Assembly (NCBI RefSeq): GCF_032116555.1
Contig: NZ_CP134949.1
Coordinates: forward strand, 1,798,001-1,862,000
Direction: 5' to 3'
DNA from: Halobaculum sp. XH14
GTDB taxonomy: Archaea; Halobacteriota; Halobacteria; Halobacteriales; Haloferacaceae
DNA: 64,000 nt
The notes below the pieces were generated by a model, which worked only from the letters and a program-made list of their open reading frames with translations, was not told where the DNA came from and searched no databases. Below, one piece after another: positions 7,801 to 14,314 of the stretch (the first letter of the stretch is position 1; the number at the start of each line of letters is the position of its first letter). Made by a program: the position numbers and the translations under genes.

Positions 7801-10492
7801 CGACCGCGAACACGGTCGTCGATCCGTTCACCGACTCGTTCAACTCGACGGTGAGTTCACCGTCCGCTCCGGGCTCGACGTACTCGGAGACGCCGAGGAT
7901 TCCGTCCCTGAGGGTTCCCGCCTCGACGTCCTCGGGCGAGAACTCGTCCGAGTGGATGGCGACGAAGCCGCCGGCCGAGAGGGTCGCGTCGTCGACGACG
8001 ACCGTGTCGGCGGCGGGCTGGTCGGAGACGTTCAGTCTCGCGGTGAGGTTCGCCTGATCGATCGATATCTCCGCGTCGTCGCCGGCGGGCGCGCCGTCCT
8101 CGACGTAGGGTTCGTCAGCGTCGCCCGCGGACTCGACGTACGTGAACTCCTCGTCCCCGTCGGTGTCGAAGTGCGGGACCGCAGAGAGCGTTCGGTCCGC
8201 CGTCAGCGCGGACTCGTCGAACTCCCGTCCCGCGACGTCGAACAGTTCGACGGTGACGTTGTCGTGGGTTCCCGCCTCCAGGTACGACGAGACGCCGACG
8301 ACGTCGAGCGGATCGCTCTCGTCGAGTTCGTCGTTGCGGACCGCGACGAACCCGCCCTCCGGGAGCGTCACGGAGTCGATCGTGACCGTCGTCCCGTCGG
8401 AGTCCTGATCCTCGAAGGAGACGTCCGCCTCGAACTCGTCCTCGGGGGCGGAGGCGTTGCTGCTCGCGCTTTCGGCGTTCCGCACGATCTGACTCACGTC
8501 GGTGATCCCCTCCGATGCCGCCGACTGGGCGGCGCCGGCCGATTCGAGCCAGCCGAGATACTGCGACTGCCGGATCGTGAGCTCCCCCGACTGGCGGAGG
8601 ATGCCGCGACAGGCACCCTCGGCGGCGCCCCGGATCTGGACCGCGCTCGCGGTCACGCTCTGTGAAAGTGCACCCGAGGCCGCGCTCCGGGTCACGACCT
8701 GGATCTGCACGATCGTCACCTGCTGTATCTGGACCCCGCCGGCCGCCGCCCCGAGCGCGGCCGACTGTATCTGCTCGACCGAAACTTGCGTGTACTGGAC
8801 GAGCGCGCCGCGTGCCGCGCCGCTCGCGGCCGCCTGTATCTGCACGATCGACACCCGTTGTACCTGCGTCAGCGAGCCTTCGGCCGCGCCGCTCGCTGCG
8901 GCCTGCAGTTGCTCGACCGTGACCTCGGTTCGCTGGGACGCGCTCGTCGCGGCGCCCGATGCCGCGCCGGACGCCGCCCGCTGGACCTGTTCGACGGTGA
9001 CGCGCTGGACCTGCCGGAGCGCCCCGTCGGCCGCGCCGCTCGCGATGGACTGGGTCTGCTCGACGGTGATCCGCGTCCGTTGGGCCAGCGCACCCTCGGC
9101 CGCGCCGTGGGCCGCGTACTGGACCAGTTCCACGTCGACGGACTGGCGCTGAACAGCACGCCCGACCGCACCGTCCGCGGCACCGAACGCCGCGGCCTGT
9201 GCCTGCTTGAGTTCGACCGACTGCCGCTGGGCGAGGACGCCCGCGGAGGCGCCCCGAGCCGCGTACTGCACCTGCTCGACGGTGGCCGACTGGGCCTGCT
9301 GGAGCGCGCCGGTCGCGGCACCGCTGGCGGCCCGCTGAACCTGCCGCACGTCGGTGCGCTGGGTCGACACCGCACCGCGTGCCGCGCCGCGTGCAGCGAA
9401 CTGCAGTTGCTCGACGGAGGCGGACTGGTACTGTTCGAGCGCGCCGCCCGCAGCGCCCCTGGCGGCGCGCTGTATCTGCGTGACGCTCACCGCCTGTGCC
9501 TGCGTGAGCGCGCCGTGTGCGGCACCCCTGGCGGCCGACTGGACCTGCTCGACGTCGACCACCTGCCGCCGGGCGGCCCGCTCGCAGGCACCCCTGGCGG
9601 CACCTTCGGCGGCGATCTGGATCTGCTCGACGGTCACCCGCTGGGCCTGGAACAGCGCGCCGGAGGCTCCGCCCATCGCGGCCGACTGGATCTGTTCGAC
9701 GGTGACGCTCTGTCGCTGGCTCACCGCGCCCTTGAGCGCCCCCCGCGCCCCGCCGATGGCCGCGACCTGAACCTGCTTGAGGTCGGTTTCCTCGTGGCGG
9801 TCGAGCGCGCCGTGGGCACCGCCGTAGGCGGCGGCCTGGAGCTGCTCGACGGTCACCTGCTGGCGCTGGGAGATCGCGCCGTAGGCCGCGCCCTGTGCGG
9901 CCTCCTGGATCTGTCCGACGTCGGTGACCTGTTTCTGCGCCGCGCTTGCGGCCGCGCCGGACGCTGCACCGGCGGCCACGCTCTGCAGTTGCGCGGCCGT
10001 CACCTGCTGGCGCTGGGCCAGCGAGCCGTGTGCCGCGCCGTAGGCGGCGCTCCGGACCTGCGTGGCGGTCGCGTCCTGCTGCTGTTCGAGCGCCCCGCGC
10101 ACGCTCCCGCCGACCACGGCCTGGATCTGCGTGGTCTCGGCCGTCTGTGCCTGCAAGAACGCCCCGTGTGCGGCGCCGGTCGCGGCGCTTCGGATCCGAT
10201 CGGGGTTCGCGTCCGGATGCGCGGCGGCGGCCTCCGCGGCGGCCTCCGCGGCAGCATCGACCGCCGACTGGGAGACGTTTGCCCCGCGTTCGCGTGCCAG
10301 TTCGGCTCCGCGTTCGACGCCGGCAGTCGCCGCGTCCTGCTGTTGCACTGATGGCGCCCCGGCGCCGGTTCCCGCCCCGCCGGCCACCGCGACCGATTCG
10401 ACGGAGCCGACCGCGAGCACCGTGAGAAGCGCGACGCCGACGAGAACGGCCACGAAGCGGGGAGCCCCCGCGAAATAATCGTTGCTAGCCAT
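4835..10492 (-). CDS. Giant secreted repeat protein: 23-residue repeats, DUF7282-type domains, beta-helix, membrane anchor
   Basis: A 1,885-residue surface protein. Residues 12-36 form a signal peptide. An Ala-rich segment (73-92) precedes 24 tandem repeats at 99-667, mostly 23 residues, with consensus Q-I-Q-x-A-A-x-G-A-A-x-G-A-L then x-Q-x-Q-x-V-T-V-E. Next come two DUF7282-type domains (about 688-800 and 806-930; cores TLPEGGFVAVRN and TLSAGGFVAIHS), an Ig-like domain (about 960-1045), a third DUF7282-type domain (about 1050-1165), a NosD/pectate-lyase-like right-handed beta-helix (about 1197-1490; repeated SDNVIRSNGESGLTL-type coils), a second Ig-like domain (about 1590-1680), a Thr/Pro-rich stalk (about 1776-1850) and a C-terminal hydrophobic helix ending GRRR. 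Many NxT/S sites suggest N-glycosylation. The tail resembles an archaeosortase signal but lacks its PGF motif. Adhesion or a cell-surface scaffold is inferred; no catalytic residues were recognised. Confidence 0.85.
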   Translation of the reverse strand: MASNDYFAGAPRFVAVLVGVALLTVLAVGSVESVAVAGGAGTGAGAPSVQQQDAATAGVERGAELARERGANVSQSAVDAAAEAAAEAAAAHPDANPDRIRSAATGAAHGAFLQAQTAETTQIQAVVGGSVRGALEQQQDATATQVRSAAYGAAHGSLAQRQQVTAAQLQSVAAGAASGAAASAAQKQVTDVGQIQEAAQGAAYGAISQRQQVTVEQLQAAAYGGAHGALDRHEETDLKQVQVAAIGGARGALKGAVSQRQSVTVEQIQSAAMGGASGALFQAQRVTVEQIQIAAEGAARGACERAARRQVVDVEQVQSAARGAAHGALTQAQAVSVTQIQRAARGAAGGALEQYQSASVEQLQFAARGAARGAVSTQRTDVRQVQRAASGAATGALQQAQSATVEQVQYAARGASAGVLAQRQSVELKQAQAAAFGAADGAVGRAVQRQSVDVELVQYAAHGAAEGALAQRTRITVEQTQSIASGAADGALRQVQRVTVEQVQRAASGAASGAATSASQRTEVTVEQLQAAASGAAEGSLTQVQRVSIVQIQAAASGAARGALVQYTQVSVEQIQSAALGAAAGGVQIQQVTIVQIQVVTRSAASGALSQSVTASAVQIRGAAEGACRGILRQSGELTIRQSQYLGWLESAGAAQSAASEGITDVSQIVRNAESASSNASAPEDEFEADVSFEDQDSDGTTVTIDSVTLPEGGFVAVRNDELDESDPLDVVGVSSYLEAGTHDNVTVELFDVAGREFDESALTADRTLSAVPHFDTDGDEEFTYVESAGDADEPYVEDGAPAGDDAEISIDQANLTARLNVSDQPAADTVVVDDATLSAGGFVAIHSDEFSPEDVEAGTLRDGILGVSEYVEPGADGELTVELNESVNGSTTVFAVAYRDTDGDGEFEYVDSGGEVDAPYLEDELPVFEQVELLGPDTNETQNVTDDGPTDATADASLEVGNQTDDGTTLTVENASATTEFAVTVDRNGTVLNESEPVAANGTFAGPLVLDPPLGGNATLTVAVVDAGNGSELATETISYTVAETTDAEPNATVSFGNQTTNGTAVTVDSVTLPDGGFVAIRDATGGDDGAGLIIGVSAYLDAGTSGNVSVELTDPLTENRSLLAVAYRDADGNGTLDVPVTNDSADGPYLDAGEPVTDEAFVTVLGTETADNETAANETDGVETPNETAAGVTELDACGVIDEPGRYVLTANVTDSEASSCVTINASDVVLDGDGHALDGVGTNGSVGVWIRQSDGEDTENVTVRDVVATDWGTGIGQPEFESGNLVGVSVVDATVSENEYGIYLTDANGATVSDSIVRENAFHGVILRDFGASAVLSDNVIRSNGESGLTLFEGGSGAQVTGNLIENNAGVGIDTNNDVNDLEITDNHISGNADDGLDLDESDGVTVRDNTVSDNAEHGIDGQDLADLTVAGNVIEGNDGDGIALVSVAGALLDNRVSNSGGADLSTATISSGDLSVSNLSLTSATVGFDEGRNVALDAVESPPEDPENATNVGEYVAVNATDDDASVALRVQYSEDALETANLTAASLRLWQYQDATGWTPLTGPNASEGSTNVVTATVTSSGIVAPLGTTARPAAEPNATLVVADQVGNGTALTVGNATATVEYVVTASEGGRVLGETDSLPANESFAGNITLDPPIEANATVDVAVVDADTGAELTAATVEYTVEAAEPLESVDATVVNGTVELENPNDVAVLVTVTDGDGELRTVTVGPGATGTVADLQPGDYTVTAETEDGTSVPVNGQSEATVTIEAVETPAGTGTTTTAPGTPTATDSPTATESPTPTDSPTPTEAPTPTESPTPAATPTEQPTPEPTESPVETATPDPTDGEPAVGTSLDGDRELPLVAGIALVAVAPLLGRRR
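4945..5165 (-). repeat. Thr/Pro-rich stalk minisatellite in the giant gene
   Basis: A low-complexity tract encodes runs of PT(E/D)SPTPT. At DNA level it is an irregular 12-18-bp tandem array built from GTCGG(C/T)G(A/T)(G/T)TCGGT-like units. Such Thr/Pro stalks are usually O-glycosylated and hold the extracellular part away from the membrane. The array is likely to vary in length between strains by slippage. Confidence 0.7.
8492..10198 (-). repeat. 24 protein-level tandem repeats of about 23 codons
   Basis: This section of the giant gene encodes residues 99-667. Seventeen... of the 24 units are judged from the translation: sixteen units have 23 residues, five have 26, one has 27 and two have 22. 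Every long unit gains its 3-4 extra residues at the same place, after the G-A-x that follows the GxxxG element (ASA, KGAV, ERA, GRA, TSA), except the degenerate last unit. Each unit keeps a Q-[IVL]-Q start, a small-residue GxxxG and a V-T/D-V-E end. Units diverge at the DNA level, so the array is old rather than a recent slippage product. Confidence 0.85.
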
Positions 10493-10844
10493 TACCTACC
10501 ACACAACTCGACCCGTCAACGGTGCCCGGAAAGAGTGTACTTGCGGGATGTCGAGCCGTGGCGGCGGAGTGCCGACGGACGGCGAGCGAATGGCTCACGG
10601 ACGGTTACGCCCAGGCGGGAAATGGTTGTGCGACTGCGGTCGACTGTCGGCACGTCGTGGTCCGGGTGGCGTTCGGAACTCGGGGCGCGTCGTCGGCCCG
10701 GCTGAGTTCGGGCGAACCGGGGACGACGCGAACGCGGACCGGAGACGGCGTAAGCGCCGATCGGAGACGACGTGACCCCGAATCGGAGACGGTGCGAACG
10801 CGAACCGGGGACGATAAGGCCCGGCGCGCGCGTCGGTACCCACG
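10493..10844. other. Divergent intergenic region between the giant gene and the TRAM gene
   Basis: This 352-bp stretch separates two divergently transcribed genes. I see no convincing coding frame: the ORFs crossing it contain 22-bp repeats that shift frame from copy to copy. It holds the 22-bp repeat array and the TRAM-gene TATA box on the right. A possible minus-strand promoter for the giant gene lies near TACACTCTTT (about 10529-10538), which would give a leader of roughly 15-20 nt. Confidence 0.6.
10716..10825. repeat. Five tandem 22-bp direct repeats
   Basis: Five contiguous 22-bp units start at 10716, 10738, 10760, 10782 and 10804. Each begins A(C/T)CGG(A/G)GACG(A/G) followed by a more variable G(A/C)-rich half. 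The period is exactly 22 bp, about two DNA turns, so equivalent positions face the same side of the helix. The last unit contains the TATA-like CGATAAGG used by the gene at 10845. Confidence 0.8.
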
Positions 10845-11195
10845 ATGGAACTGACCTGGCTTCTCGCGGGCGGGGGAGCCCTCCTCGTGCTGCTGGTCGC
10901 CCTGCTGTTCCGACGGCTGGGGTCCTCCGACCGGCGGGAGTCGCGGCGGGCCCACGAGGCCGCACGTGAGCGCGACCCGCCCGTCGACATCGGGGACACC
11001 TGCGAGTTCGGCGTCACCGAGTTCACCGACCACCACTCCGGGTCCCGCGTCGCGGTCGGGAAGGTGGAAGGGTTCGTGCTGTTCACGGAGGACGTTCCCG
11101 ACGGCGTGAGCGAGGGCGACGTGATCTCGGCGAAGGTGCTCTCGTTCAATCAGGGGCGGACGTCGGCTGACGCGACGTTCGTCGGGCGGCCGTAG
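10845..11195 (+). CDS. Membrane-anchored TRAM-domain protein
   Basis: A 116-residue protein with one N-terminal transmembrane helix (residues 3-22, WLLAGGGALLVLLVALLF), a charged linker (25-46) and a C-terminal TRAM domain (about 47-114). The TRAM fold is a small beta-barrel that binds RNA in tRNA-modifying enzymes; haloarchaea also have stand-alone TRAM proteins suggested to act as RNA chaperones. Family cues are GDTCEFGVTEFTDHHSG, VAVGKVEGFVLFTEDVP and a GDVISAKVLSFNQGRTSADA ending. The TATA-like box at 10812-10819 is 29 nt upstream. Membrane tethering of an RNA-binding domain is unusual. Confidence 0.85.
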   Translation: MELTWLLAGGGALLVLLVALLFRRLGSSDRRESRRAHEAARERDPPVDIGDTCEFGVTEFTDHHSGSRVAVGKVEGFVLFTEDVPDGVSEGDVISAKVLSFNQGRTSADATFVGRP

Positions 11196-11299
11196 CCTCA
11201 CGGCAGAACCAGCGGAAACGGAGTTCGTCGGGGGAAACAGTCGGACGGTCGCGGACTGCGTTCCGTTCGTGACACAGGGCCCGGTCCGCGCCGGAAGAT

Positions 11300-11866
11300 T
11301 CAGTCCGAGATGAACTTGTTGTCGCGCCAGTTCACGCCGCCGCCGTTGGCACCCTCGCCGCGGGGGCTCTCGACGACCTCGACGCTCGCGGGGCGCTCCT
11401 CGCCCTCGACGATCCGCGTCGCGCGGAGGTCGCCGTCCTTCTCGGTGATCGCCGTCAGCGTGCCCTTCTCCGAGAGCAGCGCGATGGTTCGCAGCACCTC
11501 GAACATCGGGTACTGGAGCGCGGTGTTCTGGAGCACCGTCTCGCGGTCGCCCTTGAAGCAGGCGAACTCGACGAGCTCGCTGGGAATCTCCTCTTCCTCC
11601 TCCTGCATCCAGCCGCCGCCGGTCTTGGGCGGCTCCTCCTCGTAGACGCGCGTCTCCGAGACGCTGGCCTTGAGCTGGGCGGTGGGAGTGTACTTGCTCA
11701 GGCTCTCGTCCTCGGCGACGGCCTTGATGATGAGCGTGTTGTTCCGTCGTGTGATGTCCACGTCCTCGACGCCCTCGGGCAGGTCGGGGTCGCCGTCGAA
11801 GTGGGCTTCCACGTCTTCGAGCGGCAGTTCGAGCGTCGAGTGAAGTCTGTATACGCGGCCTGTCAT
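11300..11866 (-). CDS. Conserved haloarchaeal protein of unknown function
   Basis: A 188-residue soluble, acidic protein. The pattern MTGRVYRLHSTLELPLEDVE, then DITRRNNTLIIKAVA and a C-terminal VNWRDNKFISD, is one I recognise as widely conserved among haloarchaea without a known function. A central Glu run (MQEEEEEIPSELVE) splits two compact parts, and FACFKGDRETVLQNTALQYPMFEVL looks like a helical, possibly regulatory, segment. A TATA-like CCCTATAAGC (11944-11953, minus strand) lies about 83 nt upstream, so the mRNA should have a leader of about 55 nt, in contrast to most neighbours. Confidence 0.75.
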   Translation of the reverse strand: MTGRVYRLHSTLELPLEDVEAHFDGDPDLPEGVEDVDITRRNNTLIIKAVAEDESLSKYTPTAQLKASVSETRVYEEEPPKTGGGWMQEEEEEIPSELVEFACFKGDRETVLQNTALQYPMFEVLRTIALLSEKGTLTAITEKDGDLRATRIVEGEERPASVEVVESPRGEGANGGGVNWRDNKFISD

Positions 11867-12012
11867 GGATTGGTTCGAGAGGTGGGGGTGTTCGCGGTGC
11901 GGCCCGTGGTCAGGAAACTGCTCGTCGGGAGATACGTGCTCCGTGCTTATAGGGTCTGCCCTCCGTGGCTGACCGCCGGGTCAGGTCGGCGGGTCACGGG
12001 GGGCAGTTCCGG

Positions 12013-12360
12013 TTACGCCTCGCCCGCGAGCGTGGCGCCCAGTTCGTCGCGCTCCTCGAGCTCCGCGAGGACGTCGCTCCCCCCGACGAACTCGCCCTCG
12101 ACGTACGTCTGCGGGATGGTCTCCCACCCGCTGTGGGACTCAAGCGCCTCCCGGTACTCCGGCAGCGCCGGGAGGACGTCGACCGTCTCGAACTCCTCGA
12201 CGTGCCCGGAGATGAGCTCGAGCGCCCGCTTCGAGTAGCCACACTGGGGCATCAGCCGGTTGCCCTTCATGAACAGGACGACGTCGTTGCCCGCGAGCGC
12301 GTCGTCGACGCGGTCGTTCGCCTCCTCGGTCGAGAGCTCGCTTTCCGGTTGGAACGTCAT
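12013..12360 (-). CDS. Monothiol-type glutaredoxin
   Basis: A 115-residue thioredoxin-fold protein. VVLFMKGNRLMPQCGYSKRA carries the single active-site cysteine in CGYS, where classical monothiol (Grx4/GrxD) proteins have CGFS. TIPQTYVEGEFVGGSD provides the TIPxxF/Y-GG glutathione-binding loop. Such proteins carry or deliver iron-sulfur clusters or reduce mixed disulfides; haloarchaea often use gamma-glutamylcysteine rather than glutathione, so the thiol partner is uncertain. The start at 12360 was chosen because a TATA-like GTCTTTGAGT (12381-12390, minus strand) is 26 nt away; a 220-residue longer frame has non-native composition upstream. Confidence 0.88.
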   Translation of the reverse strand: MTFQPESELSTEEANDRVDDALAGNDVVLFMKGNRLMPQCGYSKRALELISGHVEEFETVDVLPALPEYREALESHSGWETIPQTYVEGEFVGGSDVLAELEERDELGATLAGEA

Positions 12361-12419
12361 ACCCGCAGTAGGAGGGACCGACTCAAAGACGTTGCGACGA
12401 GCGGGATGGTCGGACGCGA

Positions 12420-13070
12420 TCAGTCCCGACCGACGCCGACCACCGTGATGAGCGAGTGGACCGGCACGCCGGCCACCTCGTCGAGCCCCTGCTTGTCGAC
12501 GATGACGCCGCAAGCGACGGGGTCGCCGCCTTCCTCCTTCACCGCTTCGACGGTCTCGGTGAGCGTCGTGCCGCTGGTCACCGTGTCGTCGACGACGTAG
12601 CACTCGCGGTCCCGGATGCCGGCGAAGTTCCGCGAGAAGCCGCCGCCGCGCTCGTCGATGTCGCCCTCCTCCCACTGGTGTTTCGCCGGCGCGTAGGCGG
12701 CCAGATCCGTGTCGAGCTCCCGCGCGATGGTCGTCGCCAGCGGCGTCCCTGCCTTCTCGATGCCGACAGTGAGGTCGACGTCCTCGCCTCCCTTCTCGAG
12801 CAGGTCGGCCATCGCCCGGCCGACGTAGGTGAGCCGCTGGCTGTCGCGCCCGACCGTGCTCCAGTCGACGTGGATGTCGCTCGGCCCGCCCGCGGGCCGG
12901 CCCTCTTCCGGTTCGGTCATCCCGGTCCCGGTCGTCGTCGCGCCCGCTCGCTCGACCAGCCAGGACGCCGTCTCGCGCGAGACGTTGAGTTCGTCCGCGA
13001 TCTCCCCCTTCGAGAGCCCTCGTTCGGCCAGCGTCGCCGCGTCCTCGATCAAGTCGTCGACGTTCTTCAT
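12420..13070 (-). CDS. gfcR: Transcriptional regulator GfcR (PRTase-like)
   Basis: A 216-residue regulator with an N-terminal helix-turn-helix (about residues 16-45: LSKGEIADELNVSRETASWL) joined to an orotate-phosphoribosyltransferase-like domain. The PRPP-binding loop CYVVDDTVTSGTTL begins near residue 157. In Haloferax volcanii GfcR activates the semiphosphorylative Entner-Doudoroff genes and gluconeogenic glyceraldehyde-3-phosphate dehydrogenase. Its ATG overlaps the stop codon of the upstream glucose dehydrogenase by 4 nt (ATGA), so the two are translationally coupled. The older annotation 'orotate phosphoribosyltransferase' should be avoided. Confidence 0.9.
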   Translation of the reverse strand: MKNVDDLIEDAATLAERGLSKGEIADELNVSRETASWLVERAGATTTGTGMTEPEEGRPAGGPSDIHVDWSTVGRDSQRLTYVGRAMADLLEKGGEDVDLTVGIEKAGTPLATTIARELDTDLAAYAPAKHQWEEGDIDERGGGFSRNFAGIRDRECYVVDDTVTSGTTLTETVEAVKEEGGDPVACGVIVDKQGLDEVAGVPVHSLITVVGVGRD

Positions 13071-14128
13071 CTCGTTCCGAATTCCACGGCCGTCTTGATA
13101 GTGGTGTCGTCGTCCGCGAATGCTCGCTCGAACTCGTCGACGCCGTGGACGCCCGTGACGAGGTCGTCGACGAACCACGCCGGCAGCTCCGTGAGCGTGT
13201 CGACCGCGCGCCGGAAGTGTCTCGCGTTCGAGTTCACCGACCCCACGAGCGCCTTGTTGTGGAGGACGAGTTCCCGGTGGATGCCACCGCCGTCGACCTC
13301 GAACGTCCAGTCCTCGGGTACCCCTAGCAGCGCAGCCACGCCGTTCGGCGCGAGCGCGTGGACCGACTCGAACGCGTGTTTCGCGTAGCCGGTCGCCTCG
13401 TACACCAGATCCATCCCCTCGTACTCGTCGGCGACCGCCGGGACGGGCGTTTCGCGCGAATCGACGTACGTTCCCTCGAGCGCCTCGATGAGCTCGATCG
13501 TCGGGTCGGGGCGGTCGCGCCGGCCGAGACAGTAGAGCCGGTCGAAGTCGTCGCGGAACATCGCGAGCGTGAGCAGGCCCAGGCTCCCGTTGCCCAGCAC
13601 CATCGCGGACTCGGGCGACCACTCGAACGCCGACCGGGACGCTCGCGCGTGCTCGACTGCCTTCTCGGTGATCGAGATCGGTTCGACCAGAAAGCCCCAC
13701 TCCGCGAGCCGGTCGGGCACCGAGACGAGCGCGTCCGCGGGGCTGGTGAAGTACTCGGCCATGAAGCCGTGCGCGCCGCTGATCCCCCGCTCGTGGTACT
13801 TGCCCGCCGGTGCCATGTCCGCCTCGCCGCGCGCGAAGTACTCGTTCTCGCCGTCGGGCGGCCGTCGAACGGTCGGCGTGACCACGGCTCCCCCCTCCAG
13901 GTCGGTCCCGTTCGGATCGACGACCACGCCGACCGCTTCGTGACCCAGCACGAGGTGGTCGGCGCCGTCCGGGAAGCTGCCGTGGCCGCCGGCGAGCACC
14001 TCGTGGTCGGTCCCGTCGACGCCGACTCTGAGGGTCCGCACCAGCGCCTCGCCGGGCCCGGGGTCGGGGCGTGGCTTCCGAACGAGCTCCGGGGTCGTCT
14101 CCCCTCGCCGAACCGCGATCGCTTTCAT
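13067..14128 (-). CDS. gdh: Glucose 1-dehydrogenase (zinc-dependent MDR family)
   Basis: A 353-residue medium-chain dehydrogenase that oxidises glucose to gluconolactone with NAD(P), the entry to the haloarchaeal semiphosphorylative Entner-Doudoroff pathway. Zinc-site residues are in VDGTDHEVLAGGHG and HLVLGHEAVGVV. AMVLGNGSLGLLTLAM is the dinucleotide-binding Rossmann motif, and LGRRDRP follows where NADP-preferring enzymes carry basic residues. The length fits archaeal glucose dehydrogenases. The start at 14128 removes 38 residues with no homology-like pattern. The gene leads into gfcR with a 4-nt overlap. A CCTTTTGA TATA-like box and an inverted repeat lie directly upstream. Confidence 0.88.
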   Translation of the reverse strand: MKAIAVRRGETTPELVRKPRPDPGPGEALVRTLRVGVDGTDHEVLAGGHGSFPDGADHLVLGHEAVGVVVDPNGTDLEGGAVVTPTVRRPPDGENEYFARGEADMAPAGKYHERGISGAHGFMAEYFTSPADALVSVPDRLAEWGFLVEPISITEKAVEHARASRSAFEWSPESAMVLGNGSLGLLTLAMFRDDFDRLYCLGRRDRPDPTIELIEALEGTYVDSRETPVPAVADEYEGMDLVYEATGYAKHAFESVHALAPNGVAALLGVPEDWTFEVDGGGIHRELVLHNKALVGSVNSNARHFRRAVDTLTELPAWFVDDLVTGVHGVDEFERAFADDDTTIKTAVEFGTR

Positions 14129-14153
14129 CAGTGACCGGGTTCGACCCCTGCCG

Positions 14154-14182
14154 TCAAAAGGTTTATTCTGTATCGAGTAAAC
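14154..14182 (-). promoter_or_regulatory. gdh-gfcR promoter with flanking inverted repeat
   Basis: On the minus strand CCTTTTGA-like DNA (14154-14161) lies about 29 nt before the gdh start. Directly upstream, 14161-14182 is an inverted repeat with arms GTTTATT and AGTAAAC (one mismatch) around 8 bp. A site next to the BRE/TATA on its upstream side is where an archaeal activator would bind, so this is a candidate GfcR or other sugar-responsive operator. Confidence 0.55.
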
Positions 14183-14314
14183 AGTCGTCCGTCGGCGAGC
14201 GTCGTCGGAGGCGGCCGCGGACGCTACCTCACCTAGCTCCACATCGGCGTCGCTCGCCGTCTTCTCGAGTGGACGGGAGGACCGGCCCGACTGGCCGGTG
14301 TCGATCCGAGCCGC

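Noticed and set aside
6653-8665. A 670-codon open frame on the plus strand opposite the giant gene
   Set aside because: It is a mirror of the GC-rich minus-strand gene, with Arg/Val/Gly-dominated sequence and no domain; the minus frame has a signal peptide, repeats and recognisable domains.
10522-10854. A 110-codon plus-strand frame across the 22-bp repeats
   Set aside because: 22 is not a multiple of three, so the repeats are read in different frames; composition is not native.
12420-13070. gfcR as orotate phosphoribosyltransferase (pyrE)
   Set aside because: The N-terminal helix-turn-helix and the coupling to glucose dehydrogenase identify the regulator GfcR.
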